Shown here: piece by piece, positions 9,876-18,004 of the stretch
Numbering within the stretch: position 1 is the first letter of the stretch
How the letters are laid out: each line of letters starts with the position of its first letter
From: Pseudomonadota bacterium
GTDB lineage: Bacteria > Pseudomonadota > Alphaproteobacteria > JACQOE01
DNA length: 37,201 bases
NCBI GenBank assembly: GCA_016202695.1
Contig: JACQOE010000055.1
Location: 1 to 37,201, forward strand
Direction of reading: 5' to 3'
Notes under the pieces: model-generated
What the model saw: only the letters and a program-made list of their open reading frames with translations
Told to the model about the DNA's origin: nothing
The model's database searches: none
Program-made: the position numbers and the translations under genes

Positions 9876-10672
9876 GCCCCGGCTCCGGCCGCGATCCTCA
9901 TCTCGCCCTTCATGTAGAACGTGCAGGCGCCGGCGATCCGCACCCGCTCGCCCCTGAGCTCGCACCAGAGCGTTCCGCCGCGCGCCGAGATCTGTCGGGC
10001 GTGAATCGCCGTCTTCCCCAGGACCCGCGACCAGTAGGGAACAATGAGGGCGTGCGCCGAGCCGGTGACGGCGTCCTCGGGGATGCCCTTGGCCGGGGCG
10101 AAGTTGCGCGAGGCGATGTCGCTCTCCCTCCCGGGCGCGCTCGCCACCACCGCCGGCCGGTCGAGCCGGGAAAGCGCCTCCATGTCGGGGGCGAGGGCCG
10201 CGACGTCCTCCTCGCGGTCGTAGAGGGCGACATAGGAGCGCCCGACCAGCACCTCCCTGGGGGCGCGCCCGAGCGCCCGGGCCAGCTCGGCCGGGGGCGC
10301 CGGACAAGGCTCCAGGGGGAGCGCCGGGAAGTCGAGCGCGAACCGGGCGCCATCGCGCTCCACCCCGAGCTCGGCGCGCCGGGTGCGGAAGCGCACCGCC
10401 GGGGCGCCCGACTCGACGAACTCCAGCACCACGAAGGCGGCGGCGAGGGTGCCGTGGCCGCAGAGGTCGAGCTCCACCGTCGGGCTGAACCAGCGAAGCC
10501 CGTAGGCCGCCCCCTCGGGGACCACGAACGCGGTCGCGGCGAGGGCGTTCTCGGCCGCGACCGCCTGCATGGTCGGCTCGGGAAGCCAGCGCTCGAGGAC
10601 GCACACCCCGGCCGGGTTTCCGGCGAAGGGGCGGTCGGTGAAGGCGTTGACGTGGTAATAGGGGATGCGCAT
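9872..10672 (-). CDS. PhzF-family isomerase/epimerase
   Basis: A 266-residue PhzF-family protein with the two-domain fold shared with diaminopimelate epimerase and proline racemase. The N-terminal HVNAFTDRPFAGNPAGV motif, the family catalytic glutamate (Glu41 in AAENALAATAF), the LDLCGHGTLAAA loop and the EDAVTGSAH loop are all present. PhzF proteins catalyse proton-transfer isomerisations, but most family members have no known substrate. It has its own promoter candidate at 10712-10740 and is the first gene of the minus-strand run leading to dctPQM. Because the fold also includes 4-hydroxyproline 2-epimerases, an imino-acid epimerase role would fit the neighbours, but this is speculation. 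Confidence 0.9.
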   Translation of the reverse strand: MRIPYYHVNAFTDRPFAGNPAGVCVLERWLPEPTMQAVAAENALAATAFVVPEGAAYGLRWFSPTVELDLCGHGTLAAAFVVLEFVESGAPAVRFRTRRAELGVERDGARFALDFPALPLEPCPAPPAELARALGRAPREVLVGRSYVALYDREEDVAALAPDMEALSRLDRPAVVASAPGRESDIASRNFAPAKGIPEDAVTGSAHALIVPYWSRVLGKTAIHARQISARGGTLWCELRGERVRIAGACTFYMKGEMRIAAGAGA

Positions 10673-10711
10673 CGTCCGAGCCCTGTCCCGCTCCGCCGTC
10701 CTCGAAGCCCC

Positions 10712-10740
10712 TTTGTAAATCCCCCGAGCGCCCGGGTAAA
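10712..10740 (-). promoter_or_regulatory. Sigma-70-like promoter for the phzF-to-amidase operon
   Basis: Read on the minus strand, TTTACC (10735-10740) and TACAAA (10712-10717) are 17 bases apart, each matching consensus at four of six positions. The predicted start near 10705 is about 33 bases before the PhzF-family ATG at 10672. It lies in the 152-base divergent gap with the Ldh2-family gene at 10825. Confidence 0.4.
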
Positions 10741-10824
10741 CGGCGGCGGATCGGCGCTGGCCCTCATCCGGGCGTTCGCGATAGGCTGGGCGCTCGACCA
10801 GGTCCTAAGAAGGGAGGCAAAGCC

Positions 10825-11862
10825 GTGGCCGACACCGTTCGCTTGACGCTCGCCGAGGTGGACGCCCTCGCCATGGGCGCACTCACCTCCAGCAACATCT
10901 CCGACGAGAACGCCCGCATGATCGCCGATACGGTGGTCGCCTGCGAGCGCGACGGATGCTCCTCGCACGGGCTCTTCCGCATCCCCGGCTTCTGCGCCTC
11001 GGTTCTCTCCGGCCGGGTGGACGGCCACGCGCGGGCCACGCCGTCGCGCCGCGCCCCCGGGGTCCTGGTCGTCGATGCCAAGGGCGGATTCAGCGCCCCG
11101 GCGATGCGCCGGGCGCGCGGGCCCCTGGTCGAGGCGGCGCGCGAGCAGGGCGTGGCGGCGCTGACCCTGTTCAACACCCATCACTTCGGCGCCCTGTGGT
11201 GCGACGTCGAGCCGCTCGCCGAGCAGGGGCTGGTGGCCATGACCTTCGTCAACAGCACGTCCTTCGTCTCGATCTTCGGCAGCCGCAAGCGGATCGTCGG
11301 CACCAATCCCCTCGCCTTCGCCTGTCCCCGCCCGAAGGGGCCGCCGCTGGTCTTCGACATGGCGACCAGCGCGAGCGCGCGCGGCGAGATCAACCTCGCC
11401 CAGATTCACGGCCACAAGATCCCCGAAGGCTGGGCCGTCGATCCCGAGGGCCGGCCGACCACCGACCCCGCGACCGCGCTCAAGGGCAGCCAGCTTCCCT
11501 TCGGCGGCGGGCACAAGGGATCTGCGATCGCGCTGATGGTCGAGGTCCTCGCCGCCGGCCTCACCGGGGGCAAGTTCAGCTTCGAGGCGGCGGCGGAGCA
11601 GGTCAAGGACGGGGGTCCGTCGAACGCCGGACAACTGGTGATCGCGATCGCCCCCGAGCGGGTCGCCTCGCCCGGCCTGATCGAGCGCATCGAGGGGCTG
11701 GTGGAGCGGCTGCACGATGCCGGGATCGAGCGGATTCCGGGAGACCGCCGCCGCGCCAACCGCGCCCGCATCGCCCTCGCCGGGGCCGAGGTCGCCCGCG
11801 CCGTCTACGACAAGTGCGTCGCCCTCGCCGGCGACAAGGCGCCGCCGCGGCGCGCCGGATAG
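10825..11862 (+). CDS. Malate/L-lactate dehydrogenase-family imine reductase (DpkA-like)
   Basis: A 345-residue NAD(P)H-dependent oxidoreductase of the Ldh_2 (malate/L-lactate dehydrogenase) family. Visible marks are the SHGLFRIPGF segment with His48, NTHHFGALWCDVEP (117-130), GTNPLAFACP (159-168), DMATSASARGEI (178-189) and the PFGGGHKGSAIALMVE loop. These resemble Pseudomonas DpkA, which reduces delta1-piperidine-2-carboxylate and delta1-pyrroline-2-carboxylate to L-pipecolate and L-proline in D-lysine/D-proline breakdown. It starts with GTG, placed by AGGGAGG seven bases upstream. It ends two bases from the convergent lipoprotein gene. A cyclic-imine reductase suits the nearby FAD amine dehydrogenases, but a 2-keto acid or ureidoglycolate substrate cannot be excluded. 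Confidence 0.88.
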   Translation: MADTVRLTLAEVDALAMGALTSSNISDENARMIADTVVACERDGCSSHGLFRIPGFCASVLSGRVDGHARATPSRRAPGVLVVDAKGGFSAPAMRRARGPLVEAAREQGVAALTLFNTHHFGALWCDVEPLAEQGLVAMTFVNSTSFVSIFGSRKRIVGTNPLAFACPRPKGPPLVFDMATSASARGEINLAQIHGHKIPEGWAVDPEGRPTTDPATALKGSQLPFGGGHKGSAIALMVEVLAAGLTGGKFSFEAAAEQVKDGGPSNAGQLVIAIAPERVASPGLIERIEGLVERLHDAGIERIPGDRRRANRARIALAGAEVARAVYDKCVALAGDKAPPRRAG

Positions 11863-11864
11863 CC

Positions 11865-12623
11865 CTAATCGATCTCGGCCGTCGTCGCGAGGCTGGCGAT
11901 CGAGGTCGCGACGAGGGCGTCCGTCGCCCCCCACGCCTCCTCGAAGCTCGGGCATACCGTGGCCCTCCTGGTCTCGTCGTCGCCCAGGGGGGCCCTGGTC
12001 TCGATCTTGTTCGCCTTGCCGACGCAAAACCGGATGTCCCTGAAGAGGGCGGCCGCGAGGGTCGAGGTCTTGTAGACGTTGCCGATCTCCTCGATGAGGT
12101 CGCCGCGCGCGCTCAGCAGGCCGCGCGTGCCGCCCGCGATCAGGGTGCCGCCGAGCGCGCGCACCTCGCGCCAGCGCGGCGTGATCGCCGCCTTGGCCAC
12201 GCGCAGGATCTCTTCCCGGGCCTGGAACACGGCGATGGTCCGCGCGTAGTCGGGGAAGTGGGTCAGAATCCGCTGCTCCGGGCTCGCCCCGCGCGCCCGT
12301 TCCAGCTCGTCCCTGTAGCGCGCGAACAGTTTCCGCGCTCGCTCGAGACGGTCCTTGAGCACGACCGCGTCGGCGATCGCCTGCACGGAGTCGCTGTCCT
12401 TGTGCTCGCCTATGGTGCGCGCCCCGTAGCGGGCGAGCCCGCCGACGATGCCGTAGGCCCTGAGGAGCCGGACCGAGTCGGTATCGGCCGGTCCGAGCAG
12501 GCTGGTGGCGAGCCGATCGAGCGCGTCGTCGTCGACCGACGGCCCCGGGACCCCATCCGGGCCGGCGCAGGCCGCGAGCAGGAGCGCGGCGAGCGCCGCC
12601 CCGAGCGTTCCTAGCCGAGACAT
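11865..12623 (-). CDS. Orphan lipoprotein of unknown function
   Basis: A 252-residue protein with a short lipoprotein signal: LLLAACAG gives a lipobox with Cys19 as the lipidated residue, so the mature protein should be anchored to a membrane, facing the periplasm. GGAGGA lies seven bases before the ATG. The rest looks soluble and mostly alpha-helical, rich in charged residues around 85-130, with two later cysteines (in RFCVG and TVCPS) that could form a disulfide. I recognise no family. The gene is convergent with the imine reductase gene and has no obvious functional link to it. Confidence 0.8.
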   Translation of the reverse strand: MSRLGTLGAALAALLLAACAGPDGVPGPSVDDDALDRLATSLLGPADTDSVRLLRAYGIVGGLARYGARTIGEHKDSDSVQAIADAVVLKDRLERARKLFARYRDELERARGASPEQRILTHFPDYARTIAVFQAREEILRVAKAAITPRWREVRALGGTLIAGGTRGLLSARGDLIEEIGNVYKTSTLAAALFRDIRFCVGKANKIETRAPLGDDETRRATVCPSFEEAWGATDALVATSIASLATTAEID

Positions 12624-12799
12624 GTCCTGTTCCTCCGATCCCGATCCCTCCCGGCGGCAGCAGGGCGGGATCGACGCCGCCCTCCGGTCGGGTATCGCCG
12701 GGCATTCTCGGATGGGATCGGATCGGTCGTCTGTAAAATCGCGTCAACGGGCGGCGGGGAAGCCCACTCCCCGCCCAGGCACGCGGGACCGGCCGTCGC

Positions 12800-13912
12800 T
12801 CAGGCGGCCTTCGCCGGCGCGAATCGGCCTTCGTGCATGCGGGCGATCGCCGGCGGCCGCGCGCCGGTCGCGATCCAGCGGGCGATCAGGCGGGCGTGGG
12901 CGGCGCCGAGCGTGACCGCGCTGTGGCAGGTGGCCGCGTACGCCCCCGGGTGGCGGGCCGACTCGGTGTAGACCGGAAGGCCGTCGGGGGTGAGCACCCT
13001 GAGGCAGCCCCACGCCCGCACCACCCGGAGCCGAGCGAGCGCGGGAAAGGCCCGCACCGCGTCGCGGGCGAGCCCCGCCATCCTGGCCGTCGTCGTGCCG
13101 TCGTCGAAGCCCGCGTCCTCGGCCACCCGCCCGATCATCACCGTGCCCTCGCGGGTCTGGCGGATGCGGTCGGTGGGAAGCGGCAGGAACGGCGCCGTCC
13201 GCTCGGTGACCAGGAGCTGGCCCCGCTCCGGCCGGGTGGGGATGTCGAGGCCGAGCTGGCGGGCGAGCGCCGACGTGCCGTGCCCGGCCGCGACCACCAC
13301 CCGGTCCGCGCGCACCGTCTCGCCGCCGGCGGTCAGCGCGAATCCGCCGCCGTCGGCGCGCAACGCGCTCGCCCGCGCCCCGCTCAGCGTCGCTCCGCCC
13401 AGCGCCCGCAGGCCCGCGTGCAGGGCGCGGAGGAAGAGGAGCGGGTTGACCTCGCCGTCCTGCGGGCAGTAGGTGCCGCCCGGCATGGTCGGCCCGATCC
13501 CGGGGAGGAGCGCGGCCAGGCGGGCGTGATCGAGGACCTCGAAGTCGAAGCCGAGGTCGCCCGCCTCCTCGCGGCAGAGGGCGAGGGTGCGCGCCCTCTC
13601 TTCGAGCTCCGCCTCGCCGAAGCAGAGGTAGATGCCGCCCTCGCGGCGAAAGCCGGTGTCGATGCCGGTGAGGTCGCGAAGCTCCGCCGCCAGCCCCGGC
13701 CAGGCGTCGGTCGAGAGCCGGCTCCAGCGGGTATAGTCGGGGAAGCCCACCCCCTTGCCGCTGACCACGATCCGTCCGAAGTTCCCGCGCGCGGCGCGGA
13801 AGGCCCTGTCGCCCTCGTCGAGGAGGGCGGTCCGCAGGCCCTCGCGGGCGAGCCCGAAGCCGATCGCGGCGCCCATCATCCCGCCGCCGACGACGATCGC
13901 CTCGAAGCTCAT
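12800..13912 (-). CDS. FAD-dependent amine/imino acid oxidoreductase (DAO family)
   Basis: A 370-residue protein of the D-amino acid oxidase/glycine oxidase/sarcosine oxidase-beta fold. The dinucleotide-binding GGGMMG is at 9-14, followed by the acidic LLDEGD end of the second strand; a C-terminal segment (LRVLTPDGLPVY, ATCHSAVTLGAAHARL) closes the FAD site. It is divergent, across 122 bases, from the [2Fe-2S] and FAD/NAD subunit genes at 14035-15761. These three together resemble heteromeric dehydrogenases such as HcnABC, opine oxidase or D-hydroxyproline dehydrogenase, where the DAO-type subunit oxidises the substrate and the others pass on electrons. A second DAO-type gene at 16854 competes for that role. 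No signal peptide is seen. Confidence 0.9.
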   Translation of the reverse strand: MSFEAIVVGGGMMGAAIGFGLAREGLRTALLDEGDRAFRAARGNFGRIVVSGKGVGFPDYTRWSRLSTDAWPGLAAELRDLTGIDTGFRREGGIYLCFGEAELEERARTLALCREEAGDLGFDFEVLDHARLAALLPGIGPTMPGGTYCPQDGEVNPLLFLRALHAGLRALGGATLSGARASALRADGGGFALTAGGETVRADRVVVAAGHGTSALARQLGLDIPTRPERGQLLVTERTAPFLPLPTDRIRQTREGTVMIGRVAEDAGFDDGTTTARMAGLARDAVRAFPALARLRVVRAWGCLRVLTPDGLPVYTESARHPGAYAATCHSAVTLGAAHARLIARWIATGARPPAIARMHEGRFAPAKAA

Positions 13913-13941
13913 GGCCCGCCCCGGGGCGCCGCCGATTCCGA

Positions 13942-13970
13942 TTGTCGCACGGCGCCCGTCCCCCTATCCT
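13942..13970 (+). promoter_or_regulatory. Sigma-70-like promoter for the iron-sulfur/FAD dehydrogenase operon
   Basis: TTGTCG (13942-13947) and TATCCT (13965-13970) are separated by 17 bases, each matching consensus at four of six positions. Predicted transcription starts near 13977, about 58 bases before the ATG at 14035, inside the divergent gap with the DAO-family gene. Confidence 0.4.
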
Positions 13971-14034
13971 TCCCGCCCACGGCCCTTCGCCTGCGCGGGA
14001 TTCCCGGCCGGATCATAGCAATCAGGCGCTCGCC

Positions 14035-14316
14035 ATGCGCATCGAAAACGCGGTCGCGCGGGGAAGGCCCGTCACCATCCACGTCGACGGGACCCCGGTC
14101 GGCGCCTTCGCCGGCGAGAGCATCGCCACGGCGCTGCTGGCCGCCGGCATCCGCCGGCTGAGGGAGAGCCCCCGCGCCCGCGAGCCGCGGGGGATGTTCT
14201 GCGCCATGGGCGCCTGCCAGGAGTGCGTGGTGCGGGTGGATGGGCGCGCGGTCACCGCCTGCACCGAGCCGGTGCGCGACGGCCTCAGCATCAGCCTCGT
14301 GGACGCGGGCCGATGA
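14035..14316 (+). CDS. Small [2Fe-2S] ferredoxin-like dehydrogenase subunit
   Basis: A 93-residue protein of the Fer2_4 type, as in HcnA, sarcosine oxidase alpha N-termini and the gamma subunit of D-hydroxyproline dehydrogenase. The four cluster ligands are Cys56, Cys61, Cys64 and Cys76 (C-x4-C-x2-C-x11-C), a plant-type [2Fe-2S] pattern. It should carry electrons from the DAO-type flavin subunit to the FAD/NAD subunit. The ATG at 14035 is chosen because family members begin shortly before the conserved VTIHVDG strand; longer in-frame starts upstream add unrelated sequence. It overlaps the next gene by four bases (ATGA), which implies coupled translation and equal amounts. Confidence 0.92.
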   Translation: MRIENAVARGRPVTIHVDGTPVGAFAGESIATALLAAGIRRLRESPRAREPRGMFCAMGACQECVVRVDGRAVTACTEPVRDGLSISLVDAGR

Positions 14317-15761
14317 CCGCGCCCGGGCCCGAGCGCTTCGACCTGATCGTGATCGGGGCCGGGCCGGCCGGGGCGAGCGCCGCGACCGAGGCCGACCGCG
14401 CCGGGCTCAGGGTCCTGCTCCTCGACGAGCAGCCTGCGGCCGGCGGGCAGATCTACCGGCCGCTGCCGGCCGAGTTCAGCCCCCGCGAGGGGCGCGCGCC
14501 GGGGCCCGATCTCCGGGCCGGGGCGGCGCTCCGGGCGGCGCTCGCCGGGAGCGGGGCCGAGGCCCGTTTCCGGCGCCGGGTCTGGCACCTGGCCCGCGGT
14601 TTCTCGGTCTTCGCGCTGGGCCCCGACGGGGTCGAGCGCTACGCCGCGCCCGCGCTCCTCGTCGCCGCCGGCACCCACGAGCGCGTGATCGCCTTCCCGG
14701 GATGGACGCTTCCCGGCGTGATCGGGCTGGCGGGCGCGACCGTGCTCCTCAAGTCGCAGCAGGTGCTGCCAGGCGAGCGGGTGGTGGTGGCGGGCGCGGG
14801 CCCCCTCCTCGGCGCGGTTGCCGCCGGCATCCTCAAGGGCGGGGGGCGGGTGGTCGCCTGCGTCGATCTCGCCTCGCCGGCCGAGTGGATGAGGCTGGCG
14901 CCGGCGGCCGGGCTCAGGCCCGACCTCTGGGGCCAGGCGGCGGGCTGGACGGCGGCGTTCCTGCGGGGCCGGGTTCCGCTCTATCCCCGCCACGCCGTGG
15001 TCGAGGCCCGCGGGCCGGGGCGCGTGGCCGAGGTCTGCATCGCCCCGGTCGGGGGCGACGGGGCGCCGCGCGCGGACGCGCCCGTGCGGGTACTGCGGGC
15101 GGATTCGCTCTGCGTCGGCCACGGGCTCGTGCCCGCGACCGAGATGACCCGCGCGCTCGGCGCCGAGCACCTGTACCGCCCCGACGAGGGCGGCTGGATC
15201 GCCCGCCGCGACGCCTGCCTTCGCACCTCGGTCGAGCGGCTCTACGTCGCCGGCGACGGCGCCGGGATCGCCGGGGCGGTGCCGGCGGCGCTGCGCGGGC
15301 GGCTCGCCGCGCTGGCGGCGGCGCGCGACCTCGGCCGGCTCGCGGAGGCGGAGTTCGCGCGCAAGGCGGCGCCCGTCCGCCGCCGGCTCGCCCGCACCGC
15401 CGCCTTCGGGGCCGCGGTCGCGCGGCTGATGGCGCTCCGGCCCGGGCTCGCGCGGACGGTTTCGCGCGACACCCTCGTCTGCCGGTGCGAGGACCTGACC
15501 CGGGCCGAGATCGAGGACGCGATCGGCGAGGGCGCGCGCGAGATCAACCAGCTCAAGAGCTGGACCCGCTGCGGGATGGGCCCCTGCCAGGGGCGGATGT
15601 GCGGCGAGACGGTGGCGAGCCTGATGGCGGCGCGGGTGGGGAGCCGCGAGGCTGTCGGCCAGTGGACCGCCCGTCCGCCCTTCCGGCCCGTGGACTTCGA
15701 GGCGCTGACCGGCGACTTCACCTACGACCACCTTCCCTTCCCGCCGACCGCGCCGGCCTGA
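14313..15761 (+). CDS. FAD/NAD oxidoreductase subunit with C-terminal BFD-like [2Fe-2S] domain
   Basis: A 482-residue pyridine nucleotide-disulfide oxidoreductase-like subunit. The N-terminal GAGPAG (15-20) binds FAD, GGQIY follows at 44-48, and a second dinucleotide motif, VVVAGAGPLLG, lies near residue 156. The C-terminus is a bacterioferritin-associated-ferredoxin-like domain with ligands Cys390, Cys392, Cys420 and Cys425. This arrangement is that of HcnB, opine oxidase subunit A and the alpha subunit of D-hydroxyproline dehydrogenase. It likely takes electrons from the DAO-type subunit through the small iron-sulfur protein and hands them to the respiratory chain or a quinone-linked acceptor. 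The start overlaps the upstream stop. Confidence 0.92.
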   Translation: MTAPGPERFDLIVIGAGPAGASAATEADRAGLRVLLLDEQPAAGGQIYRPLPAEFSPREGRAPGPDLRAGAALRAALAGSGAEARFRRRVWHLARGFSVFALGPDGVERYAAPALLVAAGTHERVIAFPGWTLPGVIGLAGATVLLKSQQVLPGERVVVAGAGPLLGAVAAGILKGGGRVVACVDLASPAEWMRLAPAAGLRPDLWGQAAGWTAAFLRGRVPLYPRHAVVEARGPGRVAEVCIAPVGGDGAPRADAPVRVLRADSLCVGHGLVPATEMTRALGAEHLYRPDEGGWIARRDACLRTSVERLYVAGDGAGIAGAVPAALRGRLAALAAARDLGRLAEAEFARKAAPVRRRLARTAAFGAAVARLMALRPGLARTVSRDTLVCRCEDLTRAEIEDAIGEGAREINQLKSWTRCGMGPCQGRMCGETVASLMAARVGSREAVGQWTARPPFRPVDFEALTGDFTYDHLPFPPTAPA

Positions 15762-15777
15762 GCGGGCGCCGGGCTCG

Positions 15778-15806
15778 TTGCCGCCCGCGCCGGGCTTGTG
15801 CATACT
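15778..15806 (+). promoter_or_regulatory. Sigma-70-like promoter ahead of the lyase/DAO/SDR/BKACE genes
   Basis: TTGCCG (15778-15783) and CATACT (15801-15806) are 17 bases apart, each matching consensus at four of six positions. It lies in the 170-base gap after the FAD/NAD subunit gene, with a predicted start near 15813. The four downstream genes could therefore be expressed apart from the dehydrogenase electron-transfer pair. Confidence 0.38.
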
Positions 15807-15931
15807 CGGGCAAATCCGTTCCGCCGCCGCCGTCCCCTCGGGCCGGCGGGGCGATTGGCCCCGGCCCGGCCGCCCGCGGGCGCGCCGCGGCGCCCCACCC
15901 CTTGCGACGCCCTGTGACGGAGGCGACTGCC

Positions 15932-16843
15932 ATGTTGAAGATGAAAGGTGTGGTCCCGGCCATCACCACCCCCTTCCGCGAGGATCGCTCGCTCGATCTC
16001 GACGGCTTCCGGCGGCTCGTCGGCTGCATGATCGGCGACGGAGTGCACGGCCTAGTGGTCAACGGCTGCACCGGCGAGGCGTGGGCGCTCGAGGGCGAGG
16101 AGCCGTTGCAGGTGTTCAAGACCGCGGTCGAGGAGGCCAGGGGCCGGGTGCCGGTGGTAGCCGGCTGCTCGGGCGTGCTCCCCAAGCAGGTGATCGCCAA
16201 GGCGCGCATGGCCGAGACGGCGGGCTGCGACGCGATCATGGTCCAGCCGCCCTACTACGCCATGCCCGGCGAGGACGAGGTCTACGACTTCTACGCCCAG
16301 ATCCTCGCCGCCACCGGGCTTCCGCTCATGGTCTACAACATCCCCCGGCGCAACGGGATCAACATGAGCGTCGACCTTGTCGACCGGCTGGCCGATCACC
16401 CGCGGGTGTTCTCGCTCAAGGAGAGCTCCAAGGACTTCCTGCACTTCTCGGCGCTGGTGCGCCGGGTGAAGGACCGGATCGACGTCTTCGCCGGCTACGC
16501 GGCGCTGATCGGCATCGCCGCGCTCAGCATCGGCGCGGTCGGCTACGTCGATTCGACGACCGTGGTCTACGGGCGCCGTTCGGTCGAGTTCTACGACGCC
16601 GTCGTCGCCGGCGAGCTGGAGCGGGCGCGGAGGCTCCAGGACGAGATGGCCCGCCTCCAGGCCGGCTTCTTCGGGGTCGGCACCTTCCCCGCCGGGGTGA
16701 AGGCGGCGCTCGACATGCTCGGCCGGCCGGGGGGCTGGACGCGCGACCCGATCAAGCCGCTCAATCCGCAGCAGCGCGAGAAGATCCGCGCCGCGCTCGT
16801 GGCCGTCGGCCTGCTCCCGGTCTCCGCCGCGGCGGCCGAGTAG
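15932..16843 (+). CDS. DHDPS/NAL-family lyase, paralogue 1
   Basis: A 303-residue (beta/alpha)8-barrel enzyme of the dihydrodipicolinate synthase/N-acetylneuraminate lyase family. Schiff-base Lys163 lies in SLKESSKDF, the catalytic tyrosine is Tyr135 in MVYNIPRRNG, and the carboxylate-binding loop is GCTGE (45-49). Arg140, at the position of E. coli DHDPS Arg138, is kept. It does not look like the housekeeping lysine-biosynthesis enzyme because it sits between oxidoreductase genes. The related HypD/LhpC enzymes deaminate and dehydrate pyrroline-4-hydroxy-2-carboxylate made by D-hydroxyproline dehydrogenase, a tempting match to the neighbours, but substrate cannot be read from sequence. ACGGAGG lies eight bases before the ATG. 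Confidence 0.93.
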   Translation: MLKMKGVVPAITTPFREDRSLDLDGFRRLVGCMIGDGVHGLVVNGCTGEAWALEGEEPLQVFKTAVEEARGRVPVVAGCSGVLPKQVIAKARMAETAGCDAIMVQPPYYAMPGEDEVYDFYAQILAATGLPLMVYNIPRRNGINMSVDLVDRLADHPRVFSLKESSKDFLHFSALVRRVKDRIDVFAGYAALIGIAALSIGAVGYVDSTTVVYGRRSVEFYDAVVAGELERARRLQDEMARLQAGFFGVGTFPAGVKAALDMLGRPGGWTRDPIKPLNPQQREKIRAALVAVGLLPVSAAAAE

Positions 16844-16853
16844 AGACCCACCC

Positions 16854-17969
16854 GTGACCGCGTTCGACGCGGCCGTCCTCGGCGGCGGCATCATGGGCTC
16901 GGCGACCGCCCTCAACCTCGCCTGGGGCGGGATGCGGGTGGCGGTGATCGAGAAGCGGGCGCTCGGCTCGGGCGCCTCGGGGGTCAACGCCGGCACGCTC
17001 TCGCTCCAGATCAAGCGGGTCGCGCTCATGCCCTACGCCATCCGCGGCAAGGAGCTGTGGGCGACGACGGCGAAGCGCCTGGGCGTCGACGTCCACTACC
17101 GCGTCGTCGGCGGCATGACCCTCGCCTTCACCGAGGCCGAGGCCGAGGCGCTGCGGACCCGCATGGCCGAGCGCATCGCCGCCGGGGCCGGGGCGGAGAT
17201 GATCACCGCCGCCCGCGCCGGCGAGATCGAGCCGGCGCTGGCCGGCGAGCGGATCGTGCTCGCCAGCTACTCGCCGCTCGACGCCTACGCCAATTCGAGC
17301 GTGACCGGGCTCGCCTACCGTCGCGCCCTGGTCGCTGCCGGCGCCGAGGTGCGCGAGGGGGCGCCGGTCACGGCGATCGACCGCGCCGAAGGGGCGTTCA
17401 CGATCACGGCCGGCGGCGAGCGGGTCGTGGCGAGGCGCCTGGTGCTCGCCGGCGGGGCGTGGCTCAAGGGGCTCCTGAGGATGGTCGGGATCGAGATGCC
17501 GATCCACTATCGCGTCAACCAGGTGGCGGTGACCGAGCGCACGCGGCCCCTGTTCAAAGCGGTGATCATGCACGCGCTCGGCTTCCTCACCCTCAAGCAG
17601 TCGGACAACGGCACGGTGCTGATCGGCGGCGGCTGGCAAGGATTCGGCGACCCCGAGGCGGGCGGCGGCGAGGTCGACGCCGAGAACCTGGTCGGCAACC
17701 TCCGCCTCGCCCGCTACGCCATGCCGGCCCTGGCCGGCTCCCGGATCGTCCGAAGCTGGGCCGGCTACGAGGCGCACGTGCCGGATTTCATGCCCCTGAT
17801 CGGGCCCCTCGCCGGGGTCGACGACGCCTACGTCATCGGCTGCGTGCGGGGCGGCTACACCCAGGGGCCCTACATGGGCCAGCTGCTCGCCGAGCTGATC
17901 CTGGGGCGCGAGCCGGAGATGCCGCTGTTCAACCCCAACCGCTTCAACGAGGCGAGGGCCGCCGCCTGA
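16854..17969 (+). CDS. FAD-dependent amine/imino acid oxidoreductase (DAO family), second copy
   Basis: A 371-residue flavoprotein of the DAO/sarcosine oxidase-beta family, with GGGIMG at 10-15 and an acidic strand end (VIEK). SGASGVNAGTLS (about 38-49) matches the FAD-contacting segment of HcnC, opine oxidase B and D-hydroxyproline dehydrogenase beta subunits. The C-terminal VPDFMPLIGPL and RGGYTQGPYMGQLLAELI segments close the flavin site. It begins with GTG ten bases after the lyase stop. It is the more likely partner of the [2Fe-2S] and BFD-domain subunits because it is co-directional with them and lies in the same gene run. The divergent DAO-type gene at 12800-13912 is only distantly similar by eye. 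Confidence 0.91.
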   Translation: MTAFDAAVLGGGIMGSATALNLAWGGMRVAVIEKRALGSGASGVNAGTLSLQIKRVALMPYAIRGKELWATTAKRLGVDVHYRVVGGMTLAFTEAEAEALRTRMAERIAAGAGAEMITAARAGEIEPALAGERIVLASYSPLDAYANSSVTGLAYRRALVAAGAEVREGAPVTAIDRAEGAFTITAGGERVVARRLVLAGGAWLKGLLRMVGIEMPIHYRVNQVAVTERTRPLFKAVIMHALGFLTLKQSDNGTVLIGGGWQGFGDPEAGGGEVDAENLVGNLRLARYAMPALAGSRIVRSWAGYEAHVPDFMPLIGPLAGVDDAYVIGCVRGGYTQGPYMGQLLAELILGREPEMPLFNPNRFNEARAAA

Positions 17970-18004
17970 GATCGCCCGTCGCACGGACCGGAGGGACAAA
18001 CGAG

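Noticed and set aside
9910-12747. Very long minus-strand open frame spanning three genes
   Set aside because: It crosses the antisense strand of the imine reductase gene and shadows of the lipoprotein and PhzF genes; no continuous domain is present.
14035-17969. Hydrogen cyanide synthase HcnABC
   Set aside because: The subunit types match, but an intervening lyase gene, the second flavoprotein and the catabolic neighbours fit an amino/imino acid dehydrogenase better; sequence alone does not show glycine specificity.
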